Assembly (NCBI RefSeq): GCF_026157105.1
Contig: NZ_JANPVQ010000001.1
Coordinates: 613,501 to 677,500 of the forward strand
DNA: 64,000 bases
Source of the DNA: Sphingomicrobium marinum
Lineage (GTDB): Bacteria; Pseudomonadota; Alphaproteobacteria; Sphingomonadales; Sphingomonadaceae
Direction of reading: 5' to 3'
Below are positions 22,760-30,951 of this stretch, in pieces. The position numbers and the translations under genes are program-made. The notes under the pieces are model-generated. The model ran no database searches. It was not told the origin of the DNA and was given only the letters and a program-made list of their open reading frames with translations. How positions within the stretch are numbered: the first letter of the stretch is position 1; each line of letters starts with the position of its first letter.

Positions 22760-25700
22760 ACACGCTCCTTCATAAGGAAATCCACCCCGGGCTCGACATT
22801 GCGCACGCTGTTGGGCGTAGGCACGGCAGCCGCATCGGCCTTGCCTGTCGCTCGCCGGGCAGCCGCCTCTTCGGCGGACATGAGCAAGCTGGTTTGCAGC
22901 CTGCGGTCATCCCAATAACTCTTGATCCGGCCGTCGCCGACCGCCTCGATCCAGGCATCGACAAAGCGCGTGAGCTCGGTCCGCGCTTGCGCCACCTCGC
23001 CTGGATCCACGTCTTGGACTCGGTCGATGATCTCCTCGACCAACTGCATAACCTGTGCACGGTCGGCGACCGCGGCGGCAGCGCCGGTCGGATTGATAAG
23101 GTGCCGGACCAATGCGACAAGCGGAGCATGCAGGGCCTTGTCGCGTGCGCGCGGCGCAAACGGCGTTACGCTTGAAGGCTCGACCGAGCGGTAGAGCGCG
23201 GCATGACGCGATGCGAATGTCTCGAAATGCGCGCGATCGCGGATCTTGTTGTTGTTGAAGAGGGTCACCACCAGACCAGGCTCGCGGCGCCCGACGCGGC
23301 TCGTGGCCTGGATATATTCGGCCATGAATTTAGGTTGACCGTTCACGAGCATGAGCCCGAGGCGCGGAATATCGACGCCGACGCTGAGCATGTTGCTGGC
23401 GAGCAATACATCGACCGCTTCAGGATCCGAATGTTTGAGATTCAGGCGGTCGAGAATGAGCGGGATTTCCGACGACGCTTTGCGGCTCGTCAGCTCTTCA
23501 GGATTGCCGAGTTCGCGCGCCTTCTCGCCTCTGCGCGATGCCAGCGCGTCTATCGTGATGCGAACGTCGTCTTCCATCAGCACCAGCGCACCGCCGAGCA
23601 CTTTCAAGGAATTGAAATAGGCGACCAAAGTCGCGTAGGCGTCGAAGTCAGAATTGCCGTGCGCCGCGGGGTCGATTTCGGCCTGCAGCAGCGACGCCGA
23701 CGCCGCCTGCAGGGCAAACTTCTCCGACCGTCCAGCCGTCGTCAATCCGACGTAGAGACGCCCGTCGTCGTCGCGCACCCTGGCAAAGCAGGAATTCGAC
23801 CAATCGAGCGCGGGCGGCGGGAACTGGAACGCGCTGCGGTTGAAAACCGCACGCACTTGTTCGTCGGCCCGACGGATTGTCGCTGTCGATCCGACGATCT
23901 TCGGCGGCCCCTTGGGTGTGCTGCAAAGCCGGTCGATTGCAGCTTCATATAAACCGGTCAGCGAACCCAGCGGCCCTCCGATTAGATGTAGCTCGTCTTG
24001 GATGATCAGATCCGGCGCCTCGACCGCCCCGTTCGTTCCGAACAGCGCGCCGCTCTCCGCCTTGCGCACGATCTGTGCGAACTTGTCGACCGTGCCGATG
24101 AGCAACGAAGGCGGTTCGGCATAAAGATCATCGTCTACGGTCATTACCGGGATCGCGCCTTCGGGCCGCGCGGAGCGGCAACTTTCCGAAGGGCATCGGC
24201 ATTCGATGCGCCGGCGCGGCTTGTCGCTGCTCCATTCGAGTTCGCTCGCGCAGACGGGACATTTCGTCAGTTGCCGCGGCGTCGATTTCGCGTCGTAGTC
24301 ATGCAGCGCTTCGGCGGCATCGGCAAAGCGGTTCGGTGTGCTGTCGCCGCCGACCCACAGTCCGATCGAGAACCGCTTGGCACCCAAATCATCGCTGCCG
24401 GTCAAGCGCAGGGTCTCGCAGGCGAGTATCAAAGCCGCTGCACGTTGAAACTGCTGCACCGTCAGCGTGCGCAGCGTGTACCGCATGATGATATTGACCC
24501 CGGCTCCCCGCGCGCCGTGGGCGAAGCGGCGATGGAACAGGACGAAGGCGGACAGCAGAAGATAGGCCTCGGTCTTGCCGCCGCCGGTTGGAAACCAGAT
24601 CAGGTCGAAAATACCGCGATCGTCGTGTCCGCGATCAGCGGCGGAAGGCAGGCACATCAGCGCAAAGGCCAGCTGGAACGGCCGCCACTCGAATTTGAAC
24701 TCGTTCGGGTCTGTATCCGCAGCCGCCTGCGGATGCTTAGCCGCCCATGCGGCCTGAATATACATCGCGCGGTTGGCAAGACGAAACGCCGTCAATCCTT
24801 TGCTGTCCTTGCGCAGGAAGGCGATACCATCCCTTATTCTTCCGGCCGCTTTCCGGCACCTCGCAAGGTTATCGCGCGCCTGCTGCTGCAAAGCCGATGG
24901 CAGCTCCGGAACCTCAGCATCGCGCGCATCGATCCAGTTTTCGTACCCTTGCGCAAGAGCATCGAGCGCTTCAAACAGCGCCGGATCCTCGGCAAGAGCA
25001 AGCTCGAGGCCGTGTAGCCGGCCGAGGGAAGTGGTCGCGATCCGGTCGCGCAGCAGGGCATCGCCCGAAGCGTCCATTCCATGCACGACGGCTTCCGGCA
25101 TCCATGTCAGCGAGACCTTATCCGGGGCGGTTTCAGGCGACCAGGATGCCGACGCGGTATGGCCGACAGCATATTCGGCGCAATCGCGGTAGATCAGGTC
25201 GGCGACGCGTTCATCCTCGTCGTTGCCGCGAAACGAGGTGCGGCGCGGCACGAACCGACAGCCGTCCGAGCAGCGGAAATCTGCGGCGAACTGGAAAAAC
25301 GACGCTTCTTCGCTCGCCACCAGCCCCTGGATGATCAGCGGATCGGCCGGTTCGTCCTCGGATGCGGAGCCGCGCGGTAATTCGCGATGAGCGTTGACGA
25401 ATTGGATCGTGACGGTCGCATGCGCCCCGTCGCGCCGCACTCTTCGGTACATGAGCAGGCCGTCGGCGAGTTCGACATCGTCGCTGCCTTCAGCCAGCGA
25501 AACCGCAACGTCGAGCAGTCTGTGTCCGGTCCGCACCCATTCGAGCCGCGGCCTTCCCTTGCCTTTGCCGTCTTCCTCGACATGTTCTTTTGCGCTGTAG
25601 CGCGCGTAGGAAAGATCAAGCACCAGCAACGCGTCTTCGTCCGCGACCGCGACGGAAAACGACAGGCCGCAGGTGGCAGGCTTGAACGTGCGCAGCAGTG

Positions 25701-25923
25701 AAACCGCGTCGCGTTCCTCATTCTCCGCTTCGCCGTCGCCATTCTCCACAGCGATGCTTTCATCTTCCTCTTCGGTGATTTCCGACTGCTGCGGATAGAG
25801 GATCGCGGTGAGATAGCGGGCCGAGGGCCTTTCGTTTAGGACTTCAGCCTCGGAACCCGGTCCGATCAGGTCAGTCTTGAAGCGCGACAGAAGGTGCGCG
25901 CGTGCCTCAGCCGCTCCGCTCAT
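22756..25923 (-). CDS. drmA: DrmA-like SF2 helicase
   Basis: I place the start at the ATG at 25923 (MSGAAEARAHLL), which overlaps the upstream stop as ATGA; this gives 1055 residues. A longer frame to 25947 would overlap the preceding gene by 28 bp. Helicase motifs are Walker A IWFPTGGGKTEAYL near residue 447, DEAD-box-like DELH in LIIQDELHLIGGPLGSLTGL near residue 641, and motif VI QATSRVGRREPG near residue 875. A four-Cys zinc element (CPVCASELEW ... CRCPSESC) lies between the first two. This layout is characteristic of DrmA of DISARM. The N-terminal ~440 residues have no recognised motif. Confidence 0.92.
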   Translation of the reverse strand: MSGAAEARAHLLSRFKTDLIGPGSEAEVLNERPSARYLTAILYPQQSEITEEEDESIAVENGDGEAENEERDAVSLLRTFKPATCGLSFSVAVADEDALLVLDLSYARYSAKEHVEEDGKGKGRPRLEWVRTGHRLLDVAVSLAEGSDDVELADGLLMYRRVRRDGAHATVTIQFVNAHRELPRGSASEDEPADPLIIQGLVASEEASFFQFAADFRCSDGCRFVPRRTSFRGNDEDERVADLIYRDCAEYAVGHTASASWSPETAPDKVSLTWMPEAVVHGMDASGDALLRDRIATTSLGRLHGLELALAEDPALFEALDALAQGYENWIDARDAEVPELPSALQQQARDNLARCRKAAGRIRDGIAFLRKDSKGLTAFRLANRAMYIQAAWAAKHPQAAADTDPNEFKFEWRPFQLAFALMCLPSAADRGHDDRGIFDLIWFPTGGGKTEAYLLLSAFVLFHRRFAHGARGAGVNIIMRYTLRTLTVQQFQRAAALILACETLRLTGSDDLGAKRFSIGLWVGGDSTPNRFADAAEALHDYDAKSTPRQLTKCPVCASELEWSSDKPRRRIECRCPSESCRSARPEGAIPVMTVDDDLYAEPPSLLIGTVDKFAQIVRKAESGALFGTNGAVEAPDLIIQDELHLIGGPLGSLTGLYEAAIDRLCSTPKGPPKIVGSTATIRRADEQVRAVFNRSAFQFPPPALDWSNSCFARVRDDDGRLYVGLTTAGRSEKFALQAASASLLQAEIDPAAHGNSDFDAYATLVAYFNSLKVLGGALVLMEDDVRITIDALASRRGEKARELGNPEELTSRKASSEIPLILDRLNLKHSDPEAVDVLLASNMLSVGVDIPRLGLMLVNGQPKFMAEYIQATSRVGRREPGLVVTLFNNNKIRDRAHFETFASRHAALYRSVEPSSVTPFAPRARDKALHAPLVALVRHLINPTGAAAAVADRAQVMQLVEEIIDRVQDVDPGEVAQARTELTRFVDAWIEAVGDGRIKSYWDDRRLQTSLLMSAEEAAARRATGKADAAAVPTPNSVRNVEPGVDFLMKERV

Positions 25924-28148
25924 ACGTAAACCATCGGCAGGCCGCATATTTGGGGCACCAGCCAGAAACCGCTGGCTCCGCCTATGCGTTTGGCACCAGC
26001 TAGCCGGTCGTCGCCCGGAGGGGCCGCCGTTGAACCGAAGCCCATCAGAAAAATATTATCAATGCGATCGTGGAGCCGCCGGCCCGAGCCGTGATGCTTC
26101 TTTGATATTTCATAGAGATCATGCGTCACCCGATTGCCCAAAGTGCCCAAGGGAACGCCAGCATCGGTTTCCACACGCCACAGCCACGAGCCTGGTTCAA
26201 GCCGCGCTCTGCACCGCACCGGAAGGTCCTGACCCAGAAGTTCATCGAAAGGCTTTGCCAGCGCGAGCGAAGAATAGGGGTCGAAGTCGCCCTGAAGTCC
26301 GATCTGGAACTGATATCCGTTCTTGCCTTTCCGGCCCTTCCGGTAACAGCGACCGCTATCGGTGCTGCTGGCAAACTTCATCGCAAATCCCCCTTGGACG
26401 GCCAGACTGCGCTTTGCACGGGTCGCGCCGACAAAGAGTACCCGCGCTTCTTCGGACAGATCCGTTTCATCGGTGCCGTGCCGCGCACCCCAACTGTCGT
26501 TAATCTGGAGGAAGACATGATCGGCCTCGCGGCCCTTTGAGGCATGAATGGTCCCGAGGATCGGTCCTGAGTGACCGAATTCCGGCGCCATGAATTCGTC
26601 CGGCGGAGCGCCTGCGAGCCGGCTGCGGAGCTTGAAGAGATCGATCCTGTTGCCGCGCATCGCCGCATAGCGGCTGAGCCTTTCCCACCGCGCATCGGCC
26701 GAGTTGCCTTCGGTATCCTCACCGAACAGCAATGCCGGGAAATGGTCCCGTGCTTGTCTCCAGCGCTCATCGAATTCGGACCGCTCCAATTCGCGGCCCT
26801 CGGTTGAGCCCAGAACGAGCGCAAGCCAAGGCAGCGCGAAGCGCCCCATGCCCGACATTCTCAGCCGGTGTGAGTGCCCCCCGCCCGCCATGAAAGCCGA
26901 CGCTTGGGCCACTTCAATCCGCTTGCGGAATAGAACCAACGCATCATCGTAGCCCTCGAGCGCATCGTGATTGAAGCCACGGTGTTGCGAGACGGCCGCC
27001 GATTTAACTAGCTCAGCCTTCGATTTGAACGAATCCGTGCCGACATCTGCATTGCCCAAAATATCCAGCCGCAAGTCCTCGTAAAGCTTGAGGAGCGGAG
27101 CCTCGTTGGTGCGGTAGATCTTCTTCAGCGGTCGCTGCTGCAAATCATTGCCGAGCATCGCCGCCAGGCCGTCGGTAAAGCGGAACAGCTTCTCGCCCGC
27201 AGCATAGTCATAAATCGCCTGCGCAGGGTCATGGAACACGGTAATGCCGCAGTCTTCAGGCAGTAGTTCGATCAATTTTAGCAAAAACCGAGCACGGCCG
27301 CCGGTGATGTCCTGGGCCTCGTCAACGATAAGGTGCTCTAGATCGCCGAATATGTCGCGAAAATCCTCGATGCGCTCGTCGATTAGCTCTGTTGCAGCAT
27401 CGATCCCGGTTTCGAATCCGCCGAACAGCTTCTCAACTTCCTCAGGCGAAAAGCCGTAACGGATCTTCCACGCTTGCGAGTCGATTGTCGATATCTTGAC
27501 CGCGAAGACGTTGCTCGGATCTTCGGCGAAGTCGCCGATCCGCCCCTTAAGCTCGGCGATGGCCGAACGTGTAAAGCTAACTAGCCAGACGTTTGTATCG
27601 GCAACGTCCTCAGATTCGATGATATGGGCTACGCGCGAACAAGCGACCGCGGTCTTTCCCATACCGGGGCCCGCTGAGACGAGCAGGCGCGCCGAGCGGT
27701 CGGCCTCGATCACGCGCCGCTGGTCCTCATCCCATTCGATCGGCTTGTTGAGAAATGAAACCGTGACGCCCCAGGCCTGCTGCATTGCGCGCAGCATGCG
27801 GACTTCACGGCCGTCCAGCTTTTCATCGACGGATGCCATTTCGAACAGGATTGACGCAAGGCGCTCGCGGTCTGTGGGATGCTCGACCCGCAGAAGCGTC
27901 GCAGTGAAGCTTTCCATGGGATCATGCATTGCCGTGCCGAGCGCTGCATCAAGCAGCTCAAGCGGCACGCCAAACTCCTCGCACGCCTGCCGTGCAAGCG
28001 CGACCTCGTCGCCGTCCACTGAGCCGTCAGCGTGGATGAGAGCGGCAAGCAGCATCGCCATGTGCTCTGCGAGCACACTTTCAGAAGCGGGCACAGGCTC
28101 AACCTGCGATACGATACTCGAACTCAACTTTGCCCCCGACACAACCAT
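25920..28148 (-). CDS. TerB-like domain fused to an SF1 (UvrD/Rep) helicase
   Basis: The first ~130 residues resemble a TerB domain, an all-helical acidic fold: LLAALIHADGSVDGDEVALA (about residues 34-53) and ASVDEKLDGREVRMLRAM (about residues 104-121). An SF1 helicase follows, with Walker A SAGPGMGKTAVACSRV (near residue 161), Walker B LIVDEAQDI (near residue 276), motif V-like TIHASKGREADHVFLQ (near residue 534) and VLFVGATRAKRSLAVQ (near residue 576). The last ~130 residues are an extension with no recognised motif. The protein has 742 residues. It is the first intact gene of the minus-strand operon and overlaps drmA by 4 bp. TerB domains also occur in other proposed phage-defence proteins. 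Confidence 0.88.
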   Translation of the reverse strand: MVVSGAKLSSSIVSQVEPVPASESVLAEHMAMLLAALIHADGSVDGDEVALARQACEEFGVPLELLDAALGTAMHDPMESFTATLLRVEHPTDRERLASILFEMASVDEKLDGREVRMLRAMQQAWGVTVSFLNKPIEWDEDQRRVIEADRSARLLVSAGPGMGKTAVACSRVAHIIESEDVADTNVWLVSFTRSAIAELKGRIGDFAEDPSNVFAVKISTIDSQAWKIRYGFSPEEVEKLFGGFETGIDAATELIDERIEDFRDIFGDLEHLIVDEAQDITGGRARFLLKLIELLPEDCGITVFHDPAQAIYDYAAGEKLFRFTDGLAAMLGNDLQQRPLKKIYRTNEAPLLKLYEDLRLDILGNADVGTDSFKSKAELVKSAAVSQHRGFNHDALEGYDDALVLFRKRIEVAQASAFMAGGGHSHRLRMSGMGRFALPWLALVLGSTEGRELERSEFDERWRQARDHFPALLFGEDTEGNSADARWERLSRYAAMRGNRIDLFKLRSRLAGAPPDEFMAPEFGHSGPILGTIHASKGREADHVFLQINDSWGARHGTDETDLSEEARVLFVGATRAKRSLAVQGGFAMKFASSTDSGRCYRKGRKGKNGYQFQIGLQGDFDPYSSLALAKPFDELLGQDLPVRCRARLEPGSWLWRVETDAGVPLGTLGNRVTHDLYEISKKHHGSGRRLHDRIDNIFLMGFGSTAAPPGDDRLAGAKRIGGASGFWLVPQICGLPMVYV

Positions 28149-28171
28149 TACGCTCGATCACGATACTGACG

Positions 28172-28791
28172 CTAAGTAAAGCTCAAGTCATCAAAAAATC
28201 TATTACTTTGAAAATTTCGTACAGTTTCGCTTTCGAGTCCGGACGACAAGTCGTCTTCGCCAAACGTACCGAATCGAAAGCAATGCGGAATGTGGTGTAC
28301 CGCGTCCCACATTGATGCGCCAATCAGAGTGCGGCGAGTTTTCGGTGTCTGGCGGTGGCAGCAGGCGCAAAGGATCTGCAGATCTTCGATAGTGCTCATG
28401 ACTGGATTCTCATCGCTGGAAAGCGAAACGCGGTGGTGAACCTCGAACACGGTTTCGGCAATGTGCTCGGGAATTAAGGTGTACCAATCGACCGCGCACC
28501 AGTCGCTTTCGCACTTAAGTCGTCCTCCGTTCGAAGCGCGAACGGCCTCGCGCTTTTTCTTCGGTAGGTAAGACGAGCGGGATCGCCCGGTTCGACAGTG
28601 CGAGACCATGCGACTTCGTTTTCGACGCAGGCCAACTCCCCTTCGGTGTGAGAAACGTCAACAAGGAGTTGTTGCGCCTTTTTACGTGAAAGCGGTCTAT
28701 TCGAAAGGGTATCCGCGCTGCGCGAACCGACCTTATGAACATGCAGCGAGGTGATGAGCGAATGAAGCGAGAAGCTCGTTTCGATGCGCAC
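28172..28791 (-). pseudogene. HNH endonuclease gene interrupted by a -1 frameshift
   Basis: The downstream frame (28172-28609) encodes an HNH fold: RLKCESDWCAVDWYTL, then FEVHHRVSLS, then MSTIEDLQILCACCHRQTP, as in McrA-like nucleases. The natural upstream sequence is in another frame, from a GTG at 28791: LSNRPLSRKKAQQLLVDV ... VEPGDPARLTYRRK. The two frames join smoothly (DPARLTYRRK|REAVRASNGGRLKCE) if one base is added to the run of five T/A at 28554-28558. The gene ends 23 bp before the TerB-helicase gene and would be the first of the operon. It may be a pseudogene, a site of frameshifting, or a base-calling error. The exact start is uncertain. Confidence 0.65.
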
Positions 28792-28912
28792 ACGTTTCGT
28801 AGAATCTCCGCCTTTCGCGTGGCTTGCCTGGCTGCTCGCAGGAAAAGCAGCGACGTCCGAAGTGGGGCCGCAAGCGGTCTCTAAGCGGAAACACCGCGAA
28901 CTATTTGCCAAA

Positions 28913-28933
28913 TGGGGTAGAAAAAGGGGTAGA
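28913..28933 (+). repeat. Right pair of GGGGTAGA repeats (putative integrase arm sites)
   Basis: TGGGGTAGA at 28913 and AGGGGTAGA at 28925 repeat with the same 12-bp period as the pair at 6692-6712 and in the same orientation. The pair is 57 bp before the right copy of the 18-bp attachment repeat. Together the two pairs look like arm-type sites on either side of the circular element's core site. Confidence 0.6.
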
Positions 28934-28990
28934 TCGACTACTGAAGTCAAAACTCTCAATTTAAAACAATGCTTTACAAACGAAATGTGG

Positions 28991-29008
28991 GTCCTCTCCT
29001 GGGCACCA
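28991..29008 (+). repeat. attR: 18-bp copy of the tRNA-Leu 3' end
   Basis: GTCCTCTCCTGGGCACCA is identical to 6559-6576 in the same orientation but is not part of a tRNA gene here. It marks the right boundary of the island. The chromosomal flavin reductase gene ends 21 bp further on. Confidence 0.9.
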
Positions 29009-29028
29009 ATTCTCTTCAAATCAGCGAT

Positions 29029-29718
29029 CTAACGCTTGCCGCCGAGCCAGGCATGAAGTGCTGCGGCCAGCGTGGCGGCATTGTCTTTGCCAAGATCGGC
29101 GGGAGGGTGTCCGGGCAGCGTATCGGCAAGATCGCCGAGCAGGCTGCGGCCTTCTTCAGTAAGCGACCAATTTCCCGGCTCACCGCGGACAAGCCCTCGA
29201 CCGGCCAAACGCGCCCAGGGTTCTTCTTCATCGCCCGGCTGGCGCGCGACGCGGCCATAATCACCGCCATGATAGATGAGCGGATCGGCTTCGTTCAAAT
29301 CGAGATGTTCGACGTGACCCACGAAGATGGCGTGATCGCCGCCTTCATATTCGAATGCGGATTTGCAGCCGAAGCGGGCGGCATAGCCGGCGATGCGCGG
29401 CGCACCTTCGGGCCCGTCATCGCAAACGATCCCGTCAAATTTGTCGCGACCTGGCCGCGCAAAATGGCTGGACAGATTTTCCTGCCCCGCCGCAAGGACA
29501 TGCACCGCCCAATATGGTGCATCGCGAAAGGCGGGGAGGCTGCCGCTACGCAGTGACAGGCTCCAGAGCACCAGCGGCGGATCGAGCGAAACCGAATTGA
29601 AGCTGTTGACGGTCAGCCCCACCGGGGCGCCGGAAGCATCGCGCGCCGTCACGATCGTCACGCCCGTGACAAAGCTGCCAAGGGCGCGGCGGAAGTGACC
29701 GGGATCGAGTACGCTCAT
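29029..29718 (-). CDS. Flavin reductase family protein
   Basis: Started at the ATG at 29718 (AGGGGG just upstream), the 229-residue protein begins MSVLDPGHFRRALGSFVTGV, followed by TIVTARD and GLTVNSFNSVSLDPPLVLWS. These are the FMN-binding signatures of the flavin reductase-like domain (about residues 6-160). It reduces FMN or supplies reduced flavin to a monooxygenase; the partner is not visible here. The C-terminal ~60 residues (GNWSLTEEGRSLLGDLAD) look like a small helical or winged-helix tail, which is more than the minimal family length. It is the first chromosomal gene to the right of the island. Confidence 0.88.
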   Translation of the reverse strand: MSVLDPGHFRRALGSFVTGVTIVTARDASGAPVGLTVNSFNSVSLDPPLVLWSLSLRSGSLPAFRDAPYWAVHVLAAGQENLSSHFARPGRDKFDGIVCDDGPEGAPRIAGYAARFGCKSAFEYEGGDHAIFVGHVEHLDLNEADPLIYHGGDYGRVARQPGDEEEPWARLAGRGLVRGEPGNWSLTEEGRSLLGDLADTLPGHPPADLGKDNAATLAAALHAWLGGKR

Positions 29719-29758
29719 GCCCCCCTGTTTAGCGGGGCCACACCGATATGGAAGGCCG

Positions 29759-30457
29759 TTAGAGGACCGGGACAAACGTACCCAGAGTCGGCACCGTCAG
29801 ACGCAAGTCGCGCAAGAAGCGCGCGGTCGCGCTTTCGCCCACGACGACGATGTCGTTGGCGAAAATGATCGGGTCTTCCATCCGGCCGGAGCGGATATCC
29901 TTGAGATCGAACTTGGCGGCCATGCGCTGGCCCTGCGCCTGGCGAAACACGATGACCGTATCGAGATCCGCTGTGTCCGACGCACCGCGCGCCGTGGCAA
30001 CAGCCTGCTGCAGGGTCAGCGTGCCAATGATCGGGTAGATGCCCGGCTGGCGGACGGCGCCGTCGATGGTGACGAGGTTCGCGCGCACCTCCACGATGTT
30101 CACGGCGACCTGGGGATCCTTGAGGTAACGGCCGCGCAGCTTGTCTTCGATGAGGTTGGCCAGTTCGTCGGGCGTCTTGCCGCCCGCCATCACGGCGCCG
30201 GCCAGCGGCATCGAGAAATTTCCGGCCGTATCGACCGTGCCCCTGCGGGTCATCTCGTCGACGCCAAAGACGGTGACTTCGATTTCGTCATTGGGGCCGA
30301 TGCGATAGTCGGCAAAGCTGCTGGCGCGCGCCTGGACATCGGGCAACGGCAGCGTATCGGCCACGGTCACGGCGGACGAGTTTTCATCAAGATCGACTGA
30401 TCCGGCGCAGGCTGAAGTAGCTGCGAGCACAGCAAGAATGGCAAACGGCTTGGACAC
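29759..30457 (-). CDS. Polysaccharide biosynthesis/export lipoprotein (Wza-like)
   Basis: I favour the GTG at 30457 because GGAG lies 9 nt upstream and it gives a compact lipoprotein signal, SKPFAILAVLAATSAC, with the lipidated Cys near residue 17. An ATG at 30472 is also possible. The mature part has a Poly_export domain (YRIGPNDEIEVTVFGVDEMT ... GNFSMPLAG) and an SLBB-like domain (VTIDGAVRQPGIYPI). Such proteins form the outer-membrane/periplasmic channel for capsule or exopolysaccharide. No other polysaccharide genes are next to it in this window. Confidence 0.88.
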   Translation of the reverse strand: MSKPFAILAVLAATSACAGSVDLDENSSAVTVADTLPLPDVQARASSFADYRIGPNDEIEVTVFGVDEMTRRGTVDTAGNFSMPLAGAVMAGGKTPDELANLIEDKLRGRYLKDPQVAVNIVEVRANLVTIDGAVRQPGIYPIIGTLTLQQAVATARGASDTADLDTVIVFRQAQGQRMAAKFDLKDIRSGRMEDPIIFANDIVVVGESATARFLRDLRLTVPTLGTFVPVL

Positions 30458-30596
30458 GGTTACAGGCTCCATGAAATCGGGGGCAGCCAATAATGGCTGG
30501 TTGCGCGAAGTGAATGCCAGACTGTCGGGATAAATCAAGGGCTTGGCGACAGGACGAATGTTCAGCACGTGGCCGTTCGCACCCGGTTCTCCATAG

Positions 30597-30633
30597 AAAA
30601 AGCCCGGCTCGACAGGGTCGAACCGGGCTTTTT
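30597..30633 (-). terminator. Rho-independent terminator
   Basis: Arms AAAAAGCCCGGCTCGAC and GTCGAACCGGGCTTTTT pair with one mismatch around a 3-base loop. The U-tract on both strands makes it bidirectional. It lies just after the end of the minus-strand gene at 30652-30927 and so should end that transcript before the export lipoprotein gene. Confidence 0.85.
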
Positions 30634-30651
30634 GCCTAGGATGCGTTTCGC

Positions 30652-30927
30652 TTAGGCGCCGCTGATCGGGCCACCCAGGAAATCGTCATCCGACGAATCG
30701 TCAGAATTGAAGATCGCCAGCGCGACAATGATGAGCACGCCTGCCATCACGCCAAGGATGAACAGTTCGTCATCGGCGCTGGCATCCATGTCGTCATGGT
30801 CGTCCAGCGAAATTGCGCTGGCCGAAACGGCGGGGATGGCGGCCGACGGACGGACCGAAGCCGAGGCACCCGCGATGGGCGCAACCATAAGGCTAAGCCC
30901 TGCGAGGGCGCTGAGAGTCTTCTTCAC
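30652..30927 (-). CDS. Small exported/membrane protein with Asp-rich tail
   Basis: This 91-residue protein has a signal-like N-terminus (MKKTLSALAGLSLMVAPIAG), a short linker with DDHDDMDASADDE, one hydrophobic helix (FILGVMAGVLIIVALAIF) and an acidic tail (NSDDSSDDD). It has the same plan as its neighbour at 30952-31209, 24 bp upstream, and the two probably arose by duplication and share a transcript. I know no function for this type. Confidence 0.7.
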   Translation of the reverse strand: MKKTLSALAGLSLMVAPIAGASASVRPSAAIPAVSASAISLDDHDDMDASADDELFILGVMAGVLIIVALAIFNSDDSSDDDFLGGPISGA

Positions 30928-30951
30928 AATAATATCCTGACTATATCGAAT

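Larger units (their letters stand above)
6559..29008. mobile_element. tRNA-Leu genomic island with integrase and defence cluster (about 22.4 kb)
   Basis: The element is bounded by two identical 18-bp copies of the tRNA-Leu 3' end. It contains a P4-type tyrosine integrase (12335-13591), an AlpA-like HTH protein, a putative replication initiator, and restriction- and DISARM-like genes. Genes to the left of 6490 and right of 29029 are ordinary chromosomal genes. The left half is clearly more A/T-rich than the host, while the right half (16.7-28.1 kb) is closer to host composition, so the island looks like a composite. The integrase lies about 5.8 kb inside the left end rather than next to the tRNA, which is unusual for this class. 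Confidence 0.88.

Noticed and set aside
22770-23159. Extra small gene between drmB and drmA
   Set aside because: drmA and drmB overlap by 4 bp; this frame lies entirely within drmA and has no start signal.
27496-28179. 227-residue plus-strand open frame opposite the TerB-helicase gene
   Set aside because: It is a shadow of the minus-strand gene with low-complexity Ser/Ala/Arg composition; the minus frame has clear helicase motifs.
28540-28570. Programmed -1 frameshift of the A_AAA_AAG type in the HNH gene
   Set aside because: The run is only five A and the zero-frame codons are AGA AAA AGC, which is not the classical slippery heptamer; decay or a base-calling error is more likely, though not excluded.
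28792-29019. 5' extension of the split HNH frame across the right repeats and attR
   Set aside because: The extra residues (to 29019) cross the GGGGTAGA repeats and the attachment core, so the true start is more likely the GTG near 28791.
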